NCBI RefSeq assembly: GCF_030811595.1
Contig: NZ_JAUSRB010000002.1
Coordinates: 7,688,001-7,752,000 of the forward strand
DNA: 64,000 nucleotides
Origin: Streptosporangium brasiliense
Lineage (GTDB): Bacteria; Actinomycetota; Actinomycetes; Streptosporangiales; Streptosporangiaceae
Reading direction: 5' to 3'
A model generated the notes under the pieces. The model did not search any database. It was not told the origin of the DNA and saw only the letters and a list, made by a program, of their open reading frames with translations. Shown piece by piece: positions 25,435 through 33,713 of this stretch. How positions within the stretch are numbered: the first letter of the stretch is position 1; every line of letters begins with the position of its first letter. The position numbers were made by a program, and so were the translations under genes.

Positions 25435-26679
25435 GTGCGTTTCCGCCTACCCCTTGCCTGCCTCGCCGGCCTCACCGTCATGGCTGCCGGCTGCGGTTCC
25501 TCCAGCCAGCCGGAAGCCTCAGGAAAGGCCACGATCAGCTACGCCATCTGGGACAAGAACGACCAGGCGAGCGCGGAGAAGATCATCTCGGCCTTCCAGC
25601 AGGCCAATCCCGACGTCACGGTGAAGCTCGAGATCACCCCGTGGGACCAGTACTGGACCAAGCTCCAGACGGCCGCGTCCGGCGGTGCCGCACCCGACGT
25701 GTTCTGGATGAACAGCCTCAACGTCCGCATGTACGCCAAGGGTGGGATCATCACCCCGATCGAGGAGTCGAAGGCCCAGGGCCTTCCCCCGGCGGTCGTC
25801 GACGGATACCGCTACGACGGCAAGTTGTACGGCCTGCCGCACAACGTGAGCATCCCGGCGCTCTGGTACGACAAGAAGCTCTTCGACGCCGCCGGAGTGG
25901 CCTACCCCACCGCCGACTGGACCTGGGACGACGTCAAGGCCGCGGCCAAGAAGCTGACCGACCCGTCCAAGAAGCAGTTCGGCATCCTCGCCCACATGTG
26001 GGACCAGGGCGCCTTCTACCCCACGATGCTCCAGGCGGGCGGCCACGTGCTGTCGCAGGACGGCAAGAAGAGCGGCTTCGACGACCCCGCCTCGATCCAG
26101 GGCCTGGAGTACTGGACCGGCATGATCAAGGACAAGGTCGGCCCCGTGGCGGAGGTCTACGCCGACACCGACCCCATCACGCTCTTCCAGTCCGGCAAGT
26201 ACGGCATGCTGTACGGCGGCGTCTGGTTCGCCCCCACCTTCTGGGCCAACCCCGAGATCCGCGAGCGGATCGACGTGGCCCCGCTGCCCGCGGGCCCCGG
26301 TAAGGAAGCCGTCATCCTGCTCGGCCTGGCCAACGCCGTCTCGGCCAAGAGCGAGCATCCGAAGGAGTCGGCGGCCTTCGCCGAGTTCGTCACCTCCGAG
26401 CAGGCCCAGAAGATCCTCAGCGACACCGGCGGCGGCTCCCTCTCACTCCGTGACGGCACGCAGGAGGGCTGGTTCAAGGCCTTCCCCTCCTTCCACCTGA
26501 AGGAGACCTACAACGCTTCGATGCCGTACGGCGTGCCGTACCCGGTGTCACTGAACACCGCGCAGTGGCAGGACGTGCAGAACAAACTGCTCGCCGAGGC
26601 CTGGGCGGGCAAGCGGCCGGTGGCCGACGTCGCCAAGGAGATCGCGACGCAGATGAACGAGATCCTGGCCAAGGAGTAA
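25435..26679 (+). CDS. ABC transporter sugar-binding lipoprotein
   Basis: A 414-residue family-1 extracellular solute-binding protein. The signal peptide ends in a lipobox (LTVMAAGC, Cys 20), so it is anchored outside the membrane. The mature part has the usual two-lobe pattern, with DVFWMNSLN and FQSGKYGMLYGGVWF. The GTG at 25435 is preceded by CCTGGAGA. Together with the two permeases it forms a carbohydrate importer of the CUT1 type. With a cytoplasmic hexosaminidase next door, chitooligosaccharides or other GlcNAc-containing sugars are the likely cargo. Confidence 0.92.
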   Translation: MRFRLPLACLAGLTVMAAGCGSSSQPEASGKATISYAIWDKNDQASAEKIISAFQQANPDVTVKLEITPWDQYWTKLQTAASGGAAPDVFWMNSLNVRMYAKGGIITPIEESKAQGLPPAVVDGYRYDGKLYGLPHNVSIPALWYDKKLFDAAGVAYPTADWTWDDVKAAAKKLTDPSKKQFGILAHMWDQGAFYPTMLQAGGHVLSQDGKKSGFDDPASIQGLEYWTGMIKDKVGPVAEVYADTDPITLFQSGKYGMLYGGVWFAPTFWANPEIRERIDVAPLPAGPGKEAVILLGLANAVSAKSEHPKESAAFAEFVTSEQAQKILSDTGGGSLSLRDGTQEGWFKAFPSFHLKETYNASMPYGVPYPVSLNTAQWQDVQNKLLAEAWAGKRPVADVAKEIATQMNEILAKE

Positions 26680-26682
26680 CCG

Positions 26683-27561
26683 ATGCACTCCAGGCGCGAG
26701 TGGGCGTGGGGGTATCTCCTCATCGCCCCGATGGCGCTGGGTCTGGCCGTCTTCTACCTGTGGCCCATCGCCCAGACCCTGTATCTCAGCATGACCGAGT
26801 CGGGCGTCTTCGGCGGCTACACCTGGGTGGGGACGGCCAACTTCGCCGACCTGTTCACCGACGAGGAGATGTACGGCGCGCTCGGCAACACCCTGCTCTA
26901 CTCGGTGCTGGTGCTGGCGGGCGTGCCGCTGTCCATCGTCGTCGCAGCGCTGCTGAACGTGCCGGGGCTGCGCGGGCTGAGCATTTACCGGACCCTCTAC
27001 TTCCTGCCCGTGGTCACGATGCCCGCCGCGGTGGGCCTGACCTGGAGCTACCTGTTCAACGGCGACTTCGGGGCGATCAACCACGTCCTGGGCACGGTGG
27101 GGATCGACGGGCCGTACTGGCTCGGCGACCCCGACTTCGCGATCTACGCCATCGCGGTCGTCGGGATCTGGAGCTCGATCGGCTACAACGCGGTGCTGTT
27201 CCTGGCCGGGCTGCAGGGCATTCCGCGTCACTACTACGAGGCCGCCGAGATCGACGGAGCCGGGCGGCTGCGGCAGTTCTTCCGCATCACGCTGCCGTTG
27301 CTCACGCCCACCACGTTCTTCGTCGTGGTCATCACGATGATCAACGCGCTGCAGGTCTTCGACCTCGTCTACCTCATGATCGACCTGAAGAGCCCGGCCC
27401 TGGAGGGCAGCCGCACGATCGTCTACCTCTTCTACGAGACGGGCTTCGTGCAGAACCAGCGCGGGCTCGCCGCGGCGATCGCCGTCATCCTGCTCGTGCT
27501 GATCCTGGTGCTGACCGCGATCCAGTTCAGGCTGCAGAAGAAGTGGGTGCACTATGAGTAA
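26683..27561 (+). CDS. ABC sugar permease, MalF/UgpA type
   Basis: A 292-residue membrane protein with six predicted helices and the EAA loop (YYEAAEIDGAGRLRQFFRIT) that contacts the ATPase. It starts three bases after the binding-protein stop and overlaps the next permease by 8 bp. No ATPase gene is in the operon, as in many actinomycete CUT1 systems that share a distant MsiK-type ATPase. Confidence 0.94.
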   Translation: MHSRREWAWGYLLIAPMALGLAVFYLWPIAQTLYLSMTESGVFGGYTWVGTANFADLFTDEEMYGALGNTLLYSVLVLAGVPLSIVVAALLNVPGLRGLSIYRTLYFLPVVTMPAAVGLTWSYLFNGDFGAINHVLGTVGIDGPYWLGDPDFAIYAIAVVGIWSSIGYNAVLFLAGLQGIPRHYYEAAEIDGAGRLRQFFRITLPLLTPTTFFVVVITMINALQVFDLVYLMIDLKSPALEGSRTIVYLFYETGFVQNQRGLAAAIAVILLVLILVLTAIQFRLQKKWVHYE

Positions 27562-28369
27562 GCCCAGGACCTGGCCGGCGCATGTGTTCCTGGCCGCCGG
27601 CGCGCTGGTGATGCTCGCACCGTTCGCATGGCAGCTCGTGGTCTCACTGCAGACGCTGCCGGACTCGCTGCGGGTGCCGCCGAAGTTCACGCCCTCCTGG
27701 CAGTGGTCGAACTTCGCCGACGTGTTCCGGTCGGTGCCGCTGGCCAGGCAGTTCCTCAATACGGTCGTGGTCACCGCCGCCGTGACCGCCGGACAGTTGC
27801 TGCTGTGCTCGCTGGCCGCGTTCGCCTTCGCGCGGCTGCGCTTTCCCGGCAGGGGCGCCTTGTTCCTGCTCTTCCTGGCCGTGCTGATGGTGCCTGGAGA
27901 GCTGTTCCTCATCCCGCGGTACGAGATCATGCAGGGGCTCGGTTGGCTGAACTCTCTTCAGGCGCTGATAGCGCCGGGCGTGTTCGGCGCGTTCGGCACC
28001 TTCATGCTCCGGCAGTTCTTCCTGTCGTTGCCCAGGGAGCTGGACGAGGCGGCCTCGATCGACGGGGCCAGCCCGCTGCAGATCTACTGGCACATCCTGC
28101 TCCCGTTGGTCAGACCCGGCCTGCTGGCGCTCGGCATGCTGACCGTCATGTGGTCGTGGAGCAGCCTGCTGTGGCCCCTGGTGGTCAATACCGACCCGGA
28201 GATGATGACGCTGTCGGCCGGCCTCGCCTCGCTGCGCGGCCAGTTCCTGACCAACTTCCCCATCCTGTTCGCCGGGTCGGTCGTGGCCTCACTGCCGGTG
28301 ATCGTTCTCTTTGCCGTCATGCAACGTCAGCTCATCGCCGGCATCGCCTTCACCGGCTCGAAGGGGTGA
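27554..28369 (+). CDS. ABC sugar permease, MalG/UgpE type
   Basis: A 271-residue partner permease with six helices and the EAA loop ELDEAASIDGASPLQIYWHI. It overlaps the first permease by 8 bp and ends the operon. Between its stop and the convergent hydrolase at 28464 there are about 90 bp with no clear hairpin. Confidence 0.94.
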   Translation: MSKPRTWPAHVFLAAGALVMLAPFAWQLVVSLQTLPDSLRVPPKFTPSWQWSNFADVFRSVPLARQFLNTVVVTAAVTAGQLLLCSLAAFAFARLRFPGRGALFLLFLAVLMVPGELFLIPRYEIMQGLGWLNSLQALIAPGVFGAFGTFMLRQFFLSLPRELDEAASIDGASPLQIYWHILLPLVRPGLLALGMLTVMWSWSSLLWPLVVNTDPEMMTLSAGLASLRGQFLTNFPILFAGSVVASLPVIVLFAVMQRQLIAGIAFTGSKG

Positions 28370-28463
28370 TCCCGGCAGCTGATGCCGAGGTGGACGGCCA
28401 CCAGGGCGACGGCGGTCGGGATGGCCTCGCCGGACCCGGCCGGGAGCACCCCGCTTGCGTTGA

Positions 28464-29225
28464 TCAACTGTCCGTCAGGAAGGCCAGGGCGTCCGGGGCG
28501 AACCGTCTGTCGGTGAACGTGCCGCTGTGGCTCCGGCCCGGGTAGACGACGAGCTGGGCGTCCGGGATGCCTTCCACCGTCTGCCGGGCCAGTTCCAGCG
28601 GGTAGACCAGGTCCCTGTCGCCCTGGATCAGCAGCGTGGCCGCCTTGATGTCGTGCAGCCGTCCACTCAGGTCGGAGCCGTCCTCGGCGTCGAGGACGAT
28701 GACGGCGTCGGTGTGGTCTTCGTGGCCGCTGTCGGACAGCCACAGCAGGCCTTCGAGCAGTCTTCGGCCGGTCGTCGATTCCGTGACGACCTCGGCCAGC
28801 GCGGGGCTCGGCCGCCTGCCCTGGCGTGCGCGCTCGATGTAGGCGCGCTGGGCTCGCCTGCCGACGGGGCCGAGGGTGCAGGCCGTGCCGGCCAGGACGA
28901 GGCGGTCGACCAGGCCGGGATGGTCGGCGGCGAGTTGGAGGGCGATGGATCCGCCGGTGGAGATGGCCAGCATGTTCACCGGGGCCTCGAAGGTGCTTCT
29001 GATCGCCTGCGCGTAGACGGCGGCGAGGTCGGTCATCGTCGTGCCCGGTGGCAGCCCAGGTCGGCGGTTGACGACGTAGACGGTGAAATGCTCGGTGAAC
29101 GGTCGCACCATGCGCATCGTGGACCAGCGTGCCAAGCCTCTCGGGTTGGCCGCTTGCGGGGTGTAGAGCAGGACAACCAGGGGTGGTCCTGCACCGGCCG
29201 ACAGGTACGGCAGGTCGTTCAGCAT
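28464..29225 (-). CDS. Alpha/beta-hydrolase fold protein
   Basis: A 253-residue alpha/beta hydrolase. The nucleophile elbow reads AISTGGS (Ser in S-T-G-G, a variant of G-x-S-x-G), the acid is probably the Asp in IQGDRDLVYP, and the base His is in GRSHSGTF. A partner esterase or lactonase for small substrates is plausible, but none is named. Its ATG overlaps the stop of the TetR gene (ATGCTGA), so both are one translationally coupled unit and the TetR protein probably senses a substrate or product of this enzyme. Confidence 0.85.
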   Translation of the reverse strand: MLNDLPYLSAGAGPPLVVLLYTPQAANPRGLARWSTMRMVRPFTEHFTVYVVNRRPGLPPGTTMTDLAAVYAQAIRSTFEAPVNMLAISTGGSIALQLAADHPGLVDRLVLAGTACTLGPVGRRAQRAYIERARQGRRPSPALAEVVTESTTGRRLLEGLLWLSDSGHEDHTDAVIVLDAEDGSDLSGRLHDIKAATLLIQGDRDLVYPLELARQTVEGIPDAQLVVYPGRSHSGTFTDRRFAPDALAFLTDS

Positions 29226-29806
29226 GGGGTGAGCCCTTCTGTGACAGCGTCGATCAGGCGGTCCATCACGGCCGGGTAGATGTCGGCGTCCAGGTGCTCG
29301 GCGTACAGCGGGGTCAGCAGGACCGCGCGCAGCACGCCGAGCAGCACCTGCGGATCGCCTTCCAGATGGGTGCCGAGGAACTGGAGCAGATCGGCCATCG
29401 GGCCACCCTCGGCGGCGGCCATCCGCTCGGGGGTGAGCTTGGCGGCGACCGCGCCCATCTCCTCGGGGTGGGACATCAGCCGCCGGTAGAGCGGGTTGGT
29501 GTCGAGTTCGGCGACCGTGGCGCGCAGGAAGCGCCGCAGGCGGTCGCGGGTGTCGGTGCCGCGGTTGAGCCCTTCGTCGATCACGCGCCGCCGCACCCCC
29601 TCGTACTGCCGCAGCATGGCCTCGAAGTAGAGGTCCTCCTTGGAGTCGTAGAAGGCGTAGATCGAGGACTTGGCGATGCCCGCGGGGGTCGTCAGCTCCT
29701 CCAGTGACGTCTTGCGCAGGCCCTGGGTCGAGAAGAGGCGGGTGGCGGTGTCGAGCAACCGCTCGGTGATCCGCGCCCGCTCCTCCTCGGAGAACGCCGG
29801 CGGCAT
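29219..29806 (-). CDS. TetR-family transcriptional repressor
   Basis: A 195-residue TetR protein with the N-terminal HTH (LEELTTPAGIAKSSIYAFYD) and an all-helical ligand domain. The ATG at 29806 is chosen because a GGAG site lies 7 bp upstream and because the perfect operator-like repeat at 29818-29844 covers the alternative ATG at 29842. This arrangement predicts autoregulation of the TetR-hydrolase operon. No divergent target gene is adjacent: the other side holds a broken LRR gene on the same strand. Confidence 0.9.
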   Translation of the reverse strand: MPPAFSEEERARITERLLDTATRLFSTQGLRKTSLEELTTPAGIAKSSIYAFYDSKEDLYFEAMLRQYEGVRRRVIDEGLNRGTDTRDRLRRFLRATVAELDTNPLYRRLMSHPEEMGAVAAKLTPERMAAAEGGPMADLLQFLGTHLEGDPQVLLGVLRAVLLTPLYAEHLDADIYPAVMDRLIDAVTEGLTPC

Positions 29807-29817
29807 AGTATCTCCAT

Positions 29818-29844
29818 ATGAACAATCTGATTTTTTGTTCATAG
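29818..29844. promoter_or_regulatory. TetR-type operator palindrome
   Basis: Perfect 9-bp arms TATGAACAA (29818-29826) and TTGTTCATA (29836-29844) with a 9-bp spacer, 12-38 bp before the TetR start. Confidence 0.75.
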
Positions 29845-29924
29845 AATACCCTCCGAGTGCCCGACCGGCGCAAGCCGCGGGTCTCACCCGTTCCTTCGGC
29901 TGTTCGGCGGCGGCATCACGTTTC

Positions 29925-30304
29925 TCACTCCGCGACGGCGACGTAGCGCCATGTCCTCAGATGTGCCTGAGGTTCGGAGAGGTCGATCTCGACACCGGGC
30001 AGGGCGCGCCGGATCCGTCTGCCCATGTCCTCACTCAGGAAGTGATGGTGCAGGTCGAGCCGGCGCAGCGCGAGGGGTCGGGGGTGGTGTCGCGGCCGGT
30101 GAGCATACGGAATCCGGCGACGGGCAGCCCGGCGTAGGTCTCGCGGTGGCCGCCCATCCTGTCCCAGCGGTAGAACCCGTCCTCATGGAGGAACGTCTCG
30201 CCGGGGTCACGCGGGTCGGCCGCTCTCTTCCCGGGGTAGAGCGCGTCGAGATATCTGTCGCACTCGGTGTCGTCGACGAACATCTCGTTGCCATCGATGA
30301 ACAT
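29925..30304 (-). pseudogene. STM4015-like leucine-rich-repeat protein, frameshifted fragment
   Basis: The ATG at 30304 opens a frame (MFIDGNEMFVDD through YAGLPVAGFRML) that stops at 30035. In another frame the sequence continues as LALRRLDLHHHFLSEDMGRR, then LPGVEIDL, and ends RYVAVAE at 29925. The last part resembles the C-terminus of STM4015-type LRR proteins. A single frameshift near 30075 would join both halves. The N-terminal repeats normally present are missing, so this is a double-damaged remnant. Confidence 0.45.
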
Positions 30305-30507
30305 GCGGCGTCCTCGATCGGAGGTGCGGGCTTCCGTCTTACCAGGTGCGGGCGGCGGTTCCGGAAGCGATCATCCGTATCCGGGGAGAGGAGGCCGTCG
30401 TCGGAGCGGGCCTGGCCGGAGACCCGGCCGTGGGCGGAGGCGCCGCCGGTCACGGCGGCACGTCGGACGTCCGCAGCGTCTTCGGCCCGCTCCGGGCCCC
30501 TTCTGGA
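30305..30507. other. Spacer without a visible gene
   Basis: About 200 bp between the LRR remnant and the toxin gene. I see no gene and no strong hairpin. Confidence 0.4.
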
Positions 30508-30747
30508 TCAGGTGTTGATCTGCAGGACCCACACCGACACGTGATCCACCCCATGGGTGTAGACGACGCGGAAGGTGTCGGTGCGCAGCTCGGATGCGCC
30601 GGGGATGCCGCCGTAGGGGCGGGCGCCCAGCGGTTCGGGCTCCTCGGTGAGGTCGAGCAGAGTGTCGATGATCGCGATGCGCAAGCCAGGGGCAGCCTGG
30701 TGCAGTGCTCTGCGGACGGCGTCGGCGAGATCGAGCGGCCGCTTCAA
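30508..30747 (-). CDS. RelE/ParE-superfamily toxin
   Basis: A 79-residue protein with the RelE/ParE fold signature: an N-terminal helix pair, then PYGGIPGASELRTDTFRVVY and a C-terminal beta strand (VSVWVLQI). Members are mRNA interferases that cut in the ribosome, or gyrase poisons. The ATG at 30747 overlaps the antitoxin stop by 4 bp (ATGA), the standard coupling in these modules. The length is at the short end for the family. Confidence 0.8.
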   Translation of the reverse strand: MKRPLDLADAVRRALHQAAPGLRIAIIDTLLDLTEEPEPLGARPYGGIPGASELRTDTFRVVYTHGVDHVSVWVLQINT

Positions 30748-31037
30748 GATCGATCGCCGGGCGCGAGGCCGAAGTCGGCGTACAGCTCGTCGCGGCTCTC
30801 GTAGCGGTGCATGGTCGACTCACCCCGCTCGCGAGCGGCGATGGCCTCACGGACCTGGCCGGCCTCCAGCTCCTGGCGGGCCCGTAGCAGCGCCTCGTAG
30901 TCGGCTTCGGAGATGAGGACGGCGCGCTCGCTGGTGGAGCGACTGATCGTGGTGGGCTGGTGGCCGTGGACGGCTCGGGCCACGAGGGTGCCGAGCTGCG
31001 ATCGGGCTTCGGCGATGCCCAGCGAGTCGATGGTCAT
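30744..31037 (-). CDS. Phd/YefM-family antitoxin
   Basis: A 97-residue antitoxin. The N-terminal half has the Phd/YefM DNA-binding pattern (IAEARSQLGTLVARAVHG, then RAVLISEADYEALLR), and the C-terminal tail, charged and unstructured, should wrap the toxin. It precedes and overlaps the toxin gene. Direct repeats with TGTACA cores at 31056-31076 are likely to be its autorepression operator. Confidence 0.88.
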   Translation of the reverse strand: MTIDSLGIAEARSQLGTLVARAVHGHQPTTISRSTSERAVLISEADYEALLRARQELEAGQVREAIAARERGESTMHRYESRDELYADFGLAPGDRS

Positions 31038-31055
31038 ACGGCCACCCTACGCCGC

Positions 31056-31076
31056 ATGTACATGATGTACATGATG
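31056..31076. promoter_or_regulatory. Toxin-antitoxin operator, tandem ATGTACATG
   Basis: ATGTACATG occurs twice in immediate succession (31056-31064 and 31065-31073), each around a TGTACA palindrome, 19-36 bp upstream of the antitoxin start. Confidence 0.65.
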
Positions 31077-31155
31077 GGCCAGATGAACAACCGCCGTTTT
31101 TTATCAAACGTATTAATCTGATTCCGGGACGACTCGGACGGAGGCGTGGGGGCAG

Positions 31156-31491
31156 ATGAGCGATACCGATCCGCACATCCACGTCGAGCAGAAGGCGGTG
31201 CAGGCCGGTGCCGCCTTCCGCAATGTGATCGTGTCGTCGCTGGGGCTCGTACCCGACGCGCCGAGTGTCGTCACCACCGGTTGCGGGCTCCAGGCGCCCT
31301 ATGTGATGACCTCTCCCCGTCCGGAGAGCGTCACCTGCCTCGCCTGCCGGGAACACGCTCACCGGGAGCACCTGCGCTTCGCCGATCAGGTGGAGCGCCT
31401 GAGCCGGATGCCCGGCGCGCCCGTCACCGGCGACCAGGCGGCCAAGGCCGCGCAATGGGCCCGGGACCGCGCGAAGAGGTTCTCCGGCTAG
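31156..31491 (+). CDS. Small conserved-looking hypothetical protein with Cys pair
   Basis: A 111-residue protein I cannot assign. The centre has CGLQAPYVMTSPRPESVTC then LACREHAHREHL, a spaced Cys/His set (C-x18-C-x2-C) that could bind zinc. No signal peptide or membrane helix. The ATG at 31156 follows GGGGGCAG. It is transcribed divergently from the antitoxin and is followed by about 200 bp without a gene. Confidence 0.6.
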   Translation: MSDTDPHIHVEQKAVQAGAAFRNVIVSSLGLVPDAPSVVTTGCGLQAPYVMTSPRPESVTCLACREHAHREHLRFADQVERLSRMPGAPVTGDQAAKAAQWARDRAKRFSG

Positions 31492-31695
31492 GACCTGTTC
31501 GAGTGCGGACTGTGCGCTCGCGGGATCTCCTGCGAGTCGTCCGGCATGTCGAGGTGGCATCCGGTCCGCGACAGATCCGAACGACGAGGGCCGCGCCGCC
31601 CTACCGGCCGAGCGCCTCGATCACGAGCCGCGCCGGAATACTGCTGCTGGCCGGTGAGGGGAGCGGGAGGTCCGGCTCACTCCCCCGCCCTCAGG

Positions 31696-32289
31696 TCAGC
31701 TCCAAACAGCGTTCTTCAGCAGGCCCGGCAGCTGCCGGTCGCCCCACACGTCCACTATGACGATCTTCGACTCGGGCAGGAACCACTCCCGCTGGATGAA
31801 ACTCTCCGTCTGCCGGCCGCTCCTCTGCTTCACGCACCGGCCGGCCCAGGCGGTGTACTTCGCCTTGTGCCCGCGCCCGACCTGGCGCGGCCCCGTCGAG
31901 GTGGCCTTGCCGATCACCTGGATACTTCCGTACTCGAAGGGGCAGCCCACCGGCGCCCCACTGGCCGGGACGAACGGCTTCTCACCGGTGTAACGGCGGC
32001 CCTCGGCGCCGTAGGCGATCACCTTCGGGCCGTACAGCCAGAACCCCCGGCAGTTCGGGGCGAAGGGCTCGGGGATCTTGCAGCTACCGGTCGCCACCAG
32101 GACCCGGTCCGTGTAGTCGTACACCTTCCAAGTGGCGGGAATCTTCAGGCTCATCCCCCGGAAGGAGAAGGCTTTGGTCCCCGAAGCCGACGCCGCCGCC
32201 GGCGAGTCCGCCGCGGCCGGCGCGGCGGTGGGAGCGGCGAGTACGGCGGCCGCGGCCGACACGGCGAGAACAGAAGATCGCTTTCTCAT
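31696..32289 (-). CDS. Secreted hypothetical protein
   Basis: A 197-residue exported protein. It has a clear signal peptide (MRKRSSVLAVSAAAAVLAAP with an Ala-rich cleavage region near residue 28) and a mature domain rich in Tyr, Trp and Gly with three or four cysteines (SCKIPEPFAPNC, GCPFEYG, GRCVKQ), probably disulfide-bonded. The family is not recognised. It lies next to the anti-sigma gene on the same strand, with a hairpin and about 130 bp between, so it may be an independent unit. Confidence 0.75.
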   Translation of the reverse strand: MRKRSSVLAVSAAAAVLAAPTAAPAAADSPAAASASGTKAFSFRGMSLKIPATWKVYDYTDRVLVATGSCKIPEPFAPNCRGFWLYGPKVIAYGAEGRRYTGEKPFVPASGAPVGCPFEYGSIQVIGKATSTGPRQVGRGHKAKYTAWAGRCVKQRSGRQTESFIQREWFLPESKIVIVDVWGDRQLPGLLKNAVWS

Positions 32290-32398
32290 GCCGGGCAAGC
32301 TACTGATCATTACTTGTCATCGGCTTGGATTCCGCTGTTCCTCGACCCCGGACCGCCGGTTCCGGCACCGCTGCAAGGTCTACCGCGGAACCGTTGGC

Positions 32399-32424
32399 GG
32401 CCCGCGTCCCATCGGGCGCGGGCC
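32399..32424 (-). terminator. Hairpin after the anti-sigma gene
   Basis: Arms GGCCCGCG (32399-32406) and CGCGGGCC (32417-32424), 10-nt loop, two bases beyond the stop of the anti-sigma gene. Confidence 0.6.
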
Positions 32425-32425
32425 G

Positions 32426-33061
32426 TCAACGGCTGATCAGCGCGCGGAGCACGGCCGGGCCGCCGGGTACGGTGCTCAGGCCGAGCGCGACCACCTCGTC
32501 GCCCTGCACGGCCGCCGACAGCTCCATGGTCAGGCCCATGCCCCTCGCGGTGAAGCTCCCCGCCGGGATCCGGCTGCCGTCGCGGTGCTCCAGCCAGACG
32601 AGGTAGCGCTGGCCGGTGGTCAGGCCGCTGACCGACAGATCCACGGCCGTGCCCCACTGGCGGGCGTCCAACTCGGCGGAGACCCGCATACCGCCCGATC
32701 CGTACGCCACCGTGGGCCTGTCCGTGCCGGACAGCCCGGAAAGCAACGTCACCCCCGCGATCGCGGCCGCCGCCGCCAGCCCTCCGGCCCAGGCCAGCCT
32801 GCGCCGGCGCCTGCGCGCGTGCCGGGTGCCGACGGCGGTCAGCACGCTCTCGCGCAGCCAGGGCGGCGGCGCGGGCAGCCGGGACACGCGGTCGGGGTCG
32901 GCGTGGCCGAGCGCGCCGGCCATCGCGCGCAGCCCGTCCAGCTCGGCCCGGCAGCCTGGGCAGCCGTCGGCGTGCGCGAGCAGCGTGGCGGTCTCGGTCT
33001 TCGGCAGGCGGCCGAGTGCATGCATCCCGAGAAGGGACTGATAGTCGCGGCAGCTAATCAC
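32426..33061 (-). CDS. Zinc-dependent anti-sigma factor (RskA-like)
   Basis: A 211-residue membrane anti-sigma factor. The cytoplasmic N-terminus has the ZAS motif (C4, then H30-x3-C34-x2-C37 in HADGCPGC), followed by an Arg-rich stop and one transmembrane helix (about 89-108). The outside part resembles the RskA C-terminal domain (TTGQRYLVWLEHRDGSRIPA). It should hold the ECF sigma factor inactive until a redox or envelope signal. The GTG at 33061 overlaps the end of the sigma gene, so both are co-translated. Confidence 0.92.
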   Translation of the reverse strand: MISCRDYQSLLGMHALGRLPKTETATLLAHADGCPGCRAELDGLRAMAGALGHADPDRVSRLPAPPPWLRESVLTAVGTRHARRRRRRLAWAGGLAAAAAIAGVTLLSGLSGTDRPTVAYGSGGMRVSAELDARQWGTAVDLSVSGLTTGQRYLVWLEHRDGSRIPAGSFTARGMGLTMELSAAVQGDEVVALGLSTVPGGPAVLRALISR

Positions 33062-33563
33062 CGTCCCACCCCATCTCCTCCATGACCAGGCGGAGCGCCT
33101 TGAGCGCGTAGAACACCCTGCTGCGCACCGTACCCGGAGGAATGCGCAGTTCGGCGGCGACCTCGGCGGGCGCCCGGTCACGCAGATGGACCTCCACCAG
33201 GATGTGCCGCTGCTCCGGCGACAGGCGTCGCAGCGCTTCCTCGACCTGCATGCCGAGCAGCAGCCCCTCCAGATCGTTGCCCGCCGGCAGGTCCTTCTCC
33301 TGCTCGGCCGAGAGCTGCGGCCGCACGGACCGCGCCCGCATGAGGTCGATCACCACATTCCTGCAGATCGCGAAGAGCCAGGTGCGCGGGGACGACTGCC
33401 GGTGGTCGTAGCGGGCCGCGGTACGCCAGGCGCGGACGAAGGTCTCCTGCACCGCGTCCTCGGCCAGCCCAGGGTCGCCGAGCGACCTGCTGGCAAAGGC
33501 GAACAGCTCGCCTCCGTGATCGTCGTAGACCGTCCGCAACGTGGCCTCGTCATCCAGCCGCAC
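33054..33563 (-). CDS. ECF-subfamily RNA polymerase sigma factor
   Basis: A 169-residue ECF sigma factor. Region 2 covers LAEDAVQETFVRAWR and WLFAICRNVVIDLMR, and region 4 covers LSPEQRHILVEVHLRDRAPA and GTVRSRVFYALKALR. The GTG at 33563 has a GGGAGGAGG site; the ATG at 33590 is an alternative, but it lies in a 14-bp duplication (33577-33604). It is followed by its overlapping anti-sigma gene. The divergent secreted EF-hand-like protein at 33714 is the most likely target. Confidence 0.92.
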   Translation of the reverse strand: MRLDDEATLRTVYDDHGGELFAFASRSLGDPGLAEDAVQETFVRAWRTAARYDHRQSSPRTWLFAICRNVVIDLMRARSVRPQLSAEQEKDLPAGNDLEGLLLGMQVEEALRRLSPEQRHILVEVHLRDRAPAEVAAELRIPPGTVRSRVFYALKALRLVMEEMGWDGD

Positions 33564-33576
33564 GCGTCCTCCTCCC

Positions 33577-33604
33577 GTTTCCTGGGGCATGTTTCCTGGG
33601 GCAT
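33577..33604. repeat. 14-bp exact tandem duplication at the sigma start
   Basis: GTTTCCTGGGGCAT occurs at 33577-33590 and again at 33591-33604. On the minus strand each copy contains an ATG; the two ATGs are in different frames. Confidence 0.9.
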
Positions 33605-33638
33605 ACGGAACGGATCTCTGTGGCGTTCATCCATTTTC

Positions 33639-33667
33639 GCGTGAACGCGACGCGCGGTGGCACCGTA
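33639..33667 (+). promoter_or_regulatory. Possible ECF-type promoter of the EF-hand-like gene
   Basis: TGAAC (about 33642) and CGTACT (about 33664) are about 17 bp apart, resembling the GAAC/CGT pattern of ECF-dependent promoters, about 50 bp upstream of the start at 33714. Weak. Confidence 0.3.
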
Positions 33668-33713
33668 CTCCCTCCCGTCACCAGCGACATCAGCAACCGA
33701 CGGAGGAGACGAC

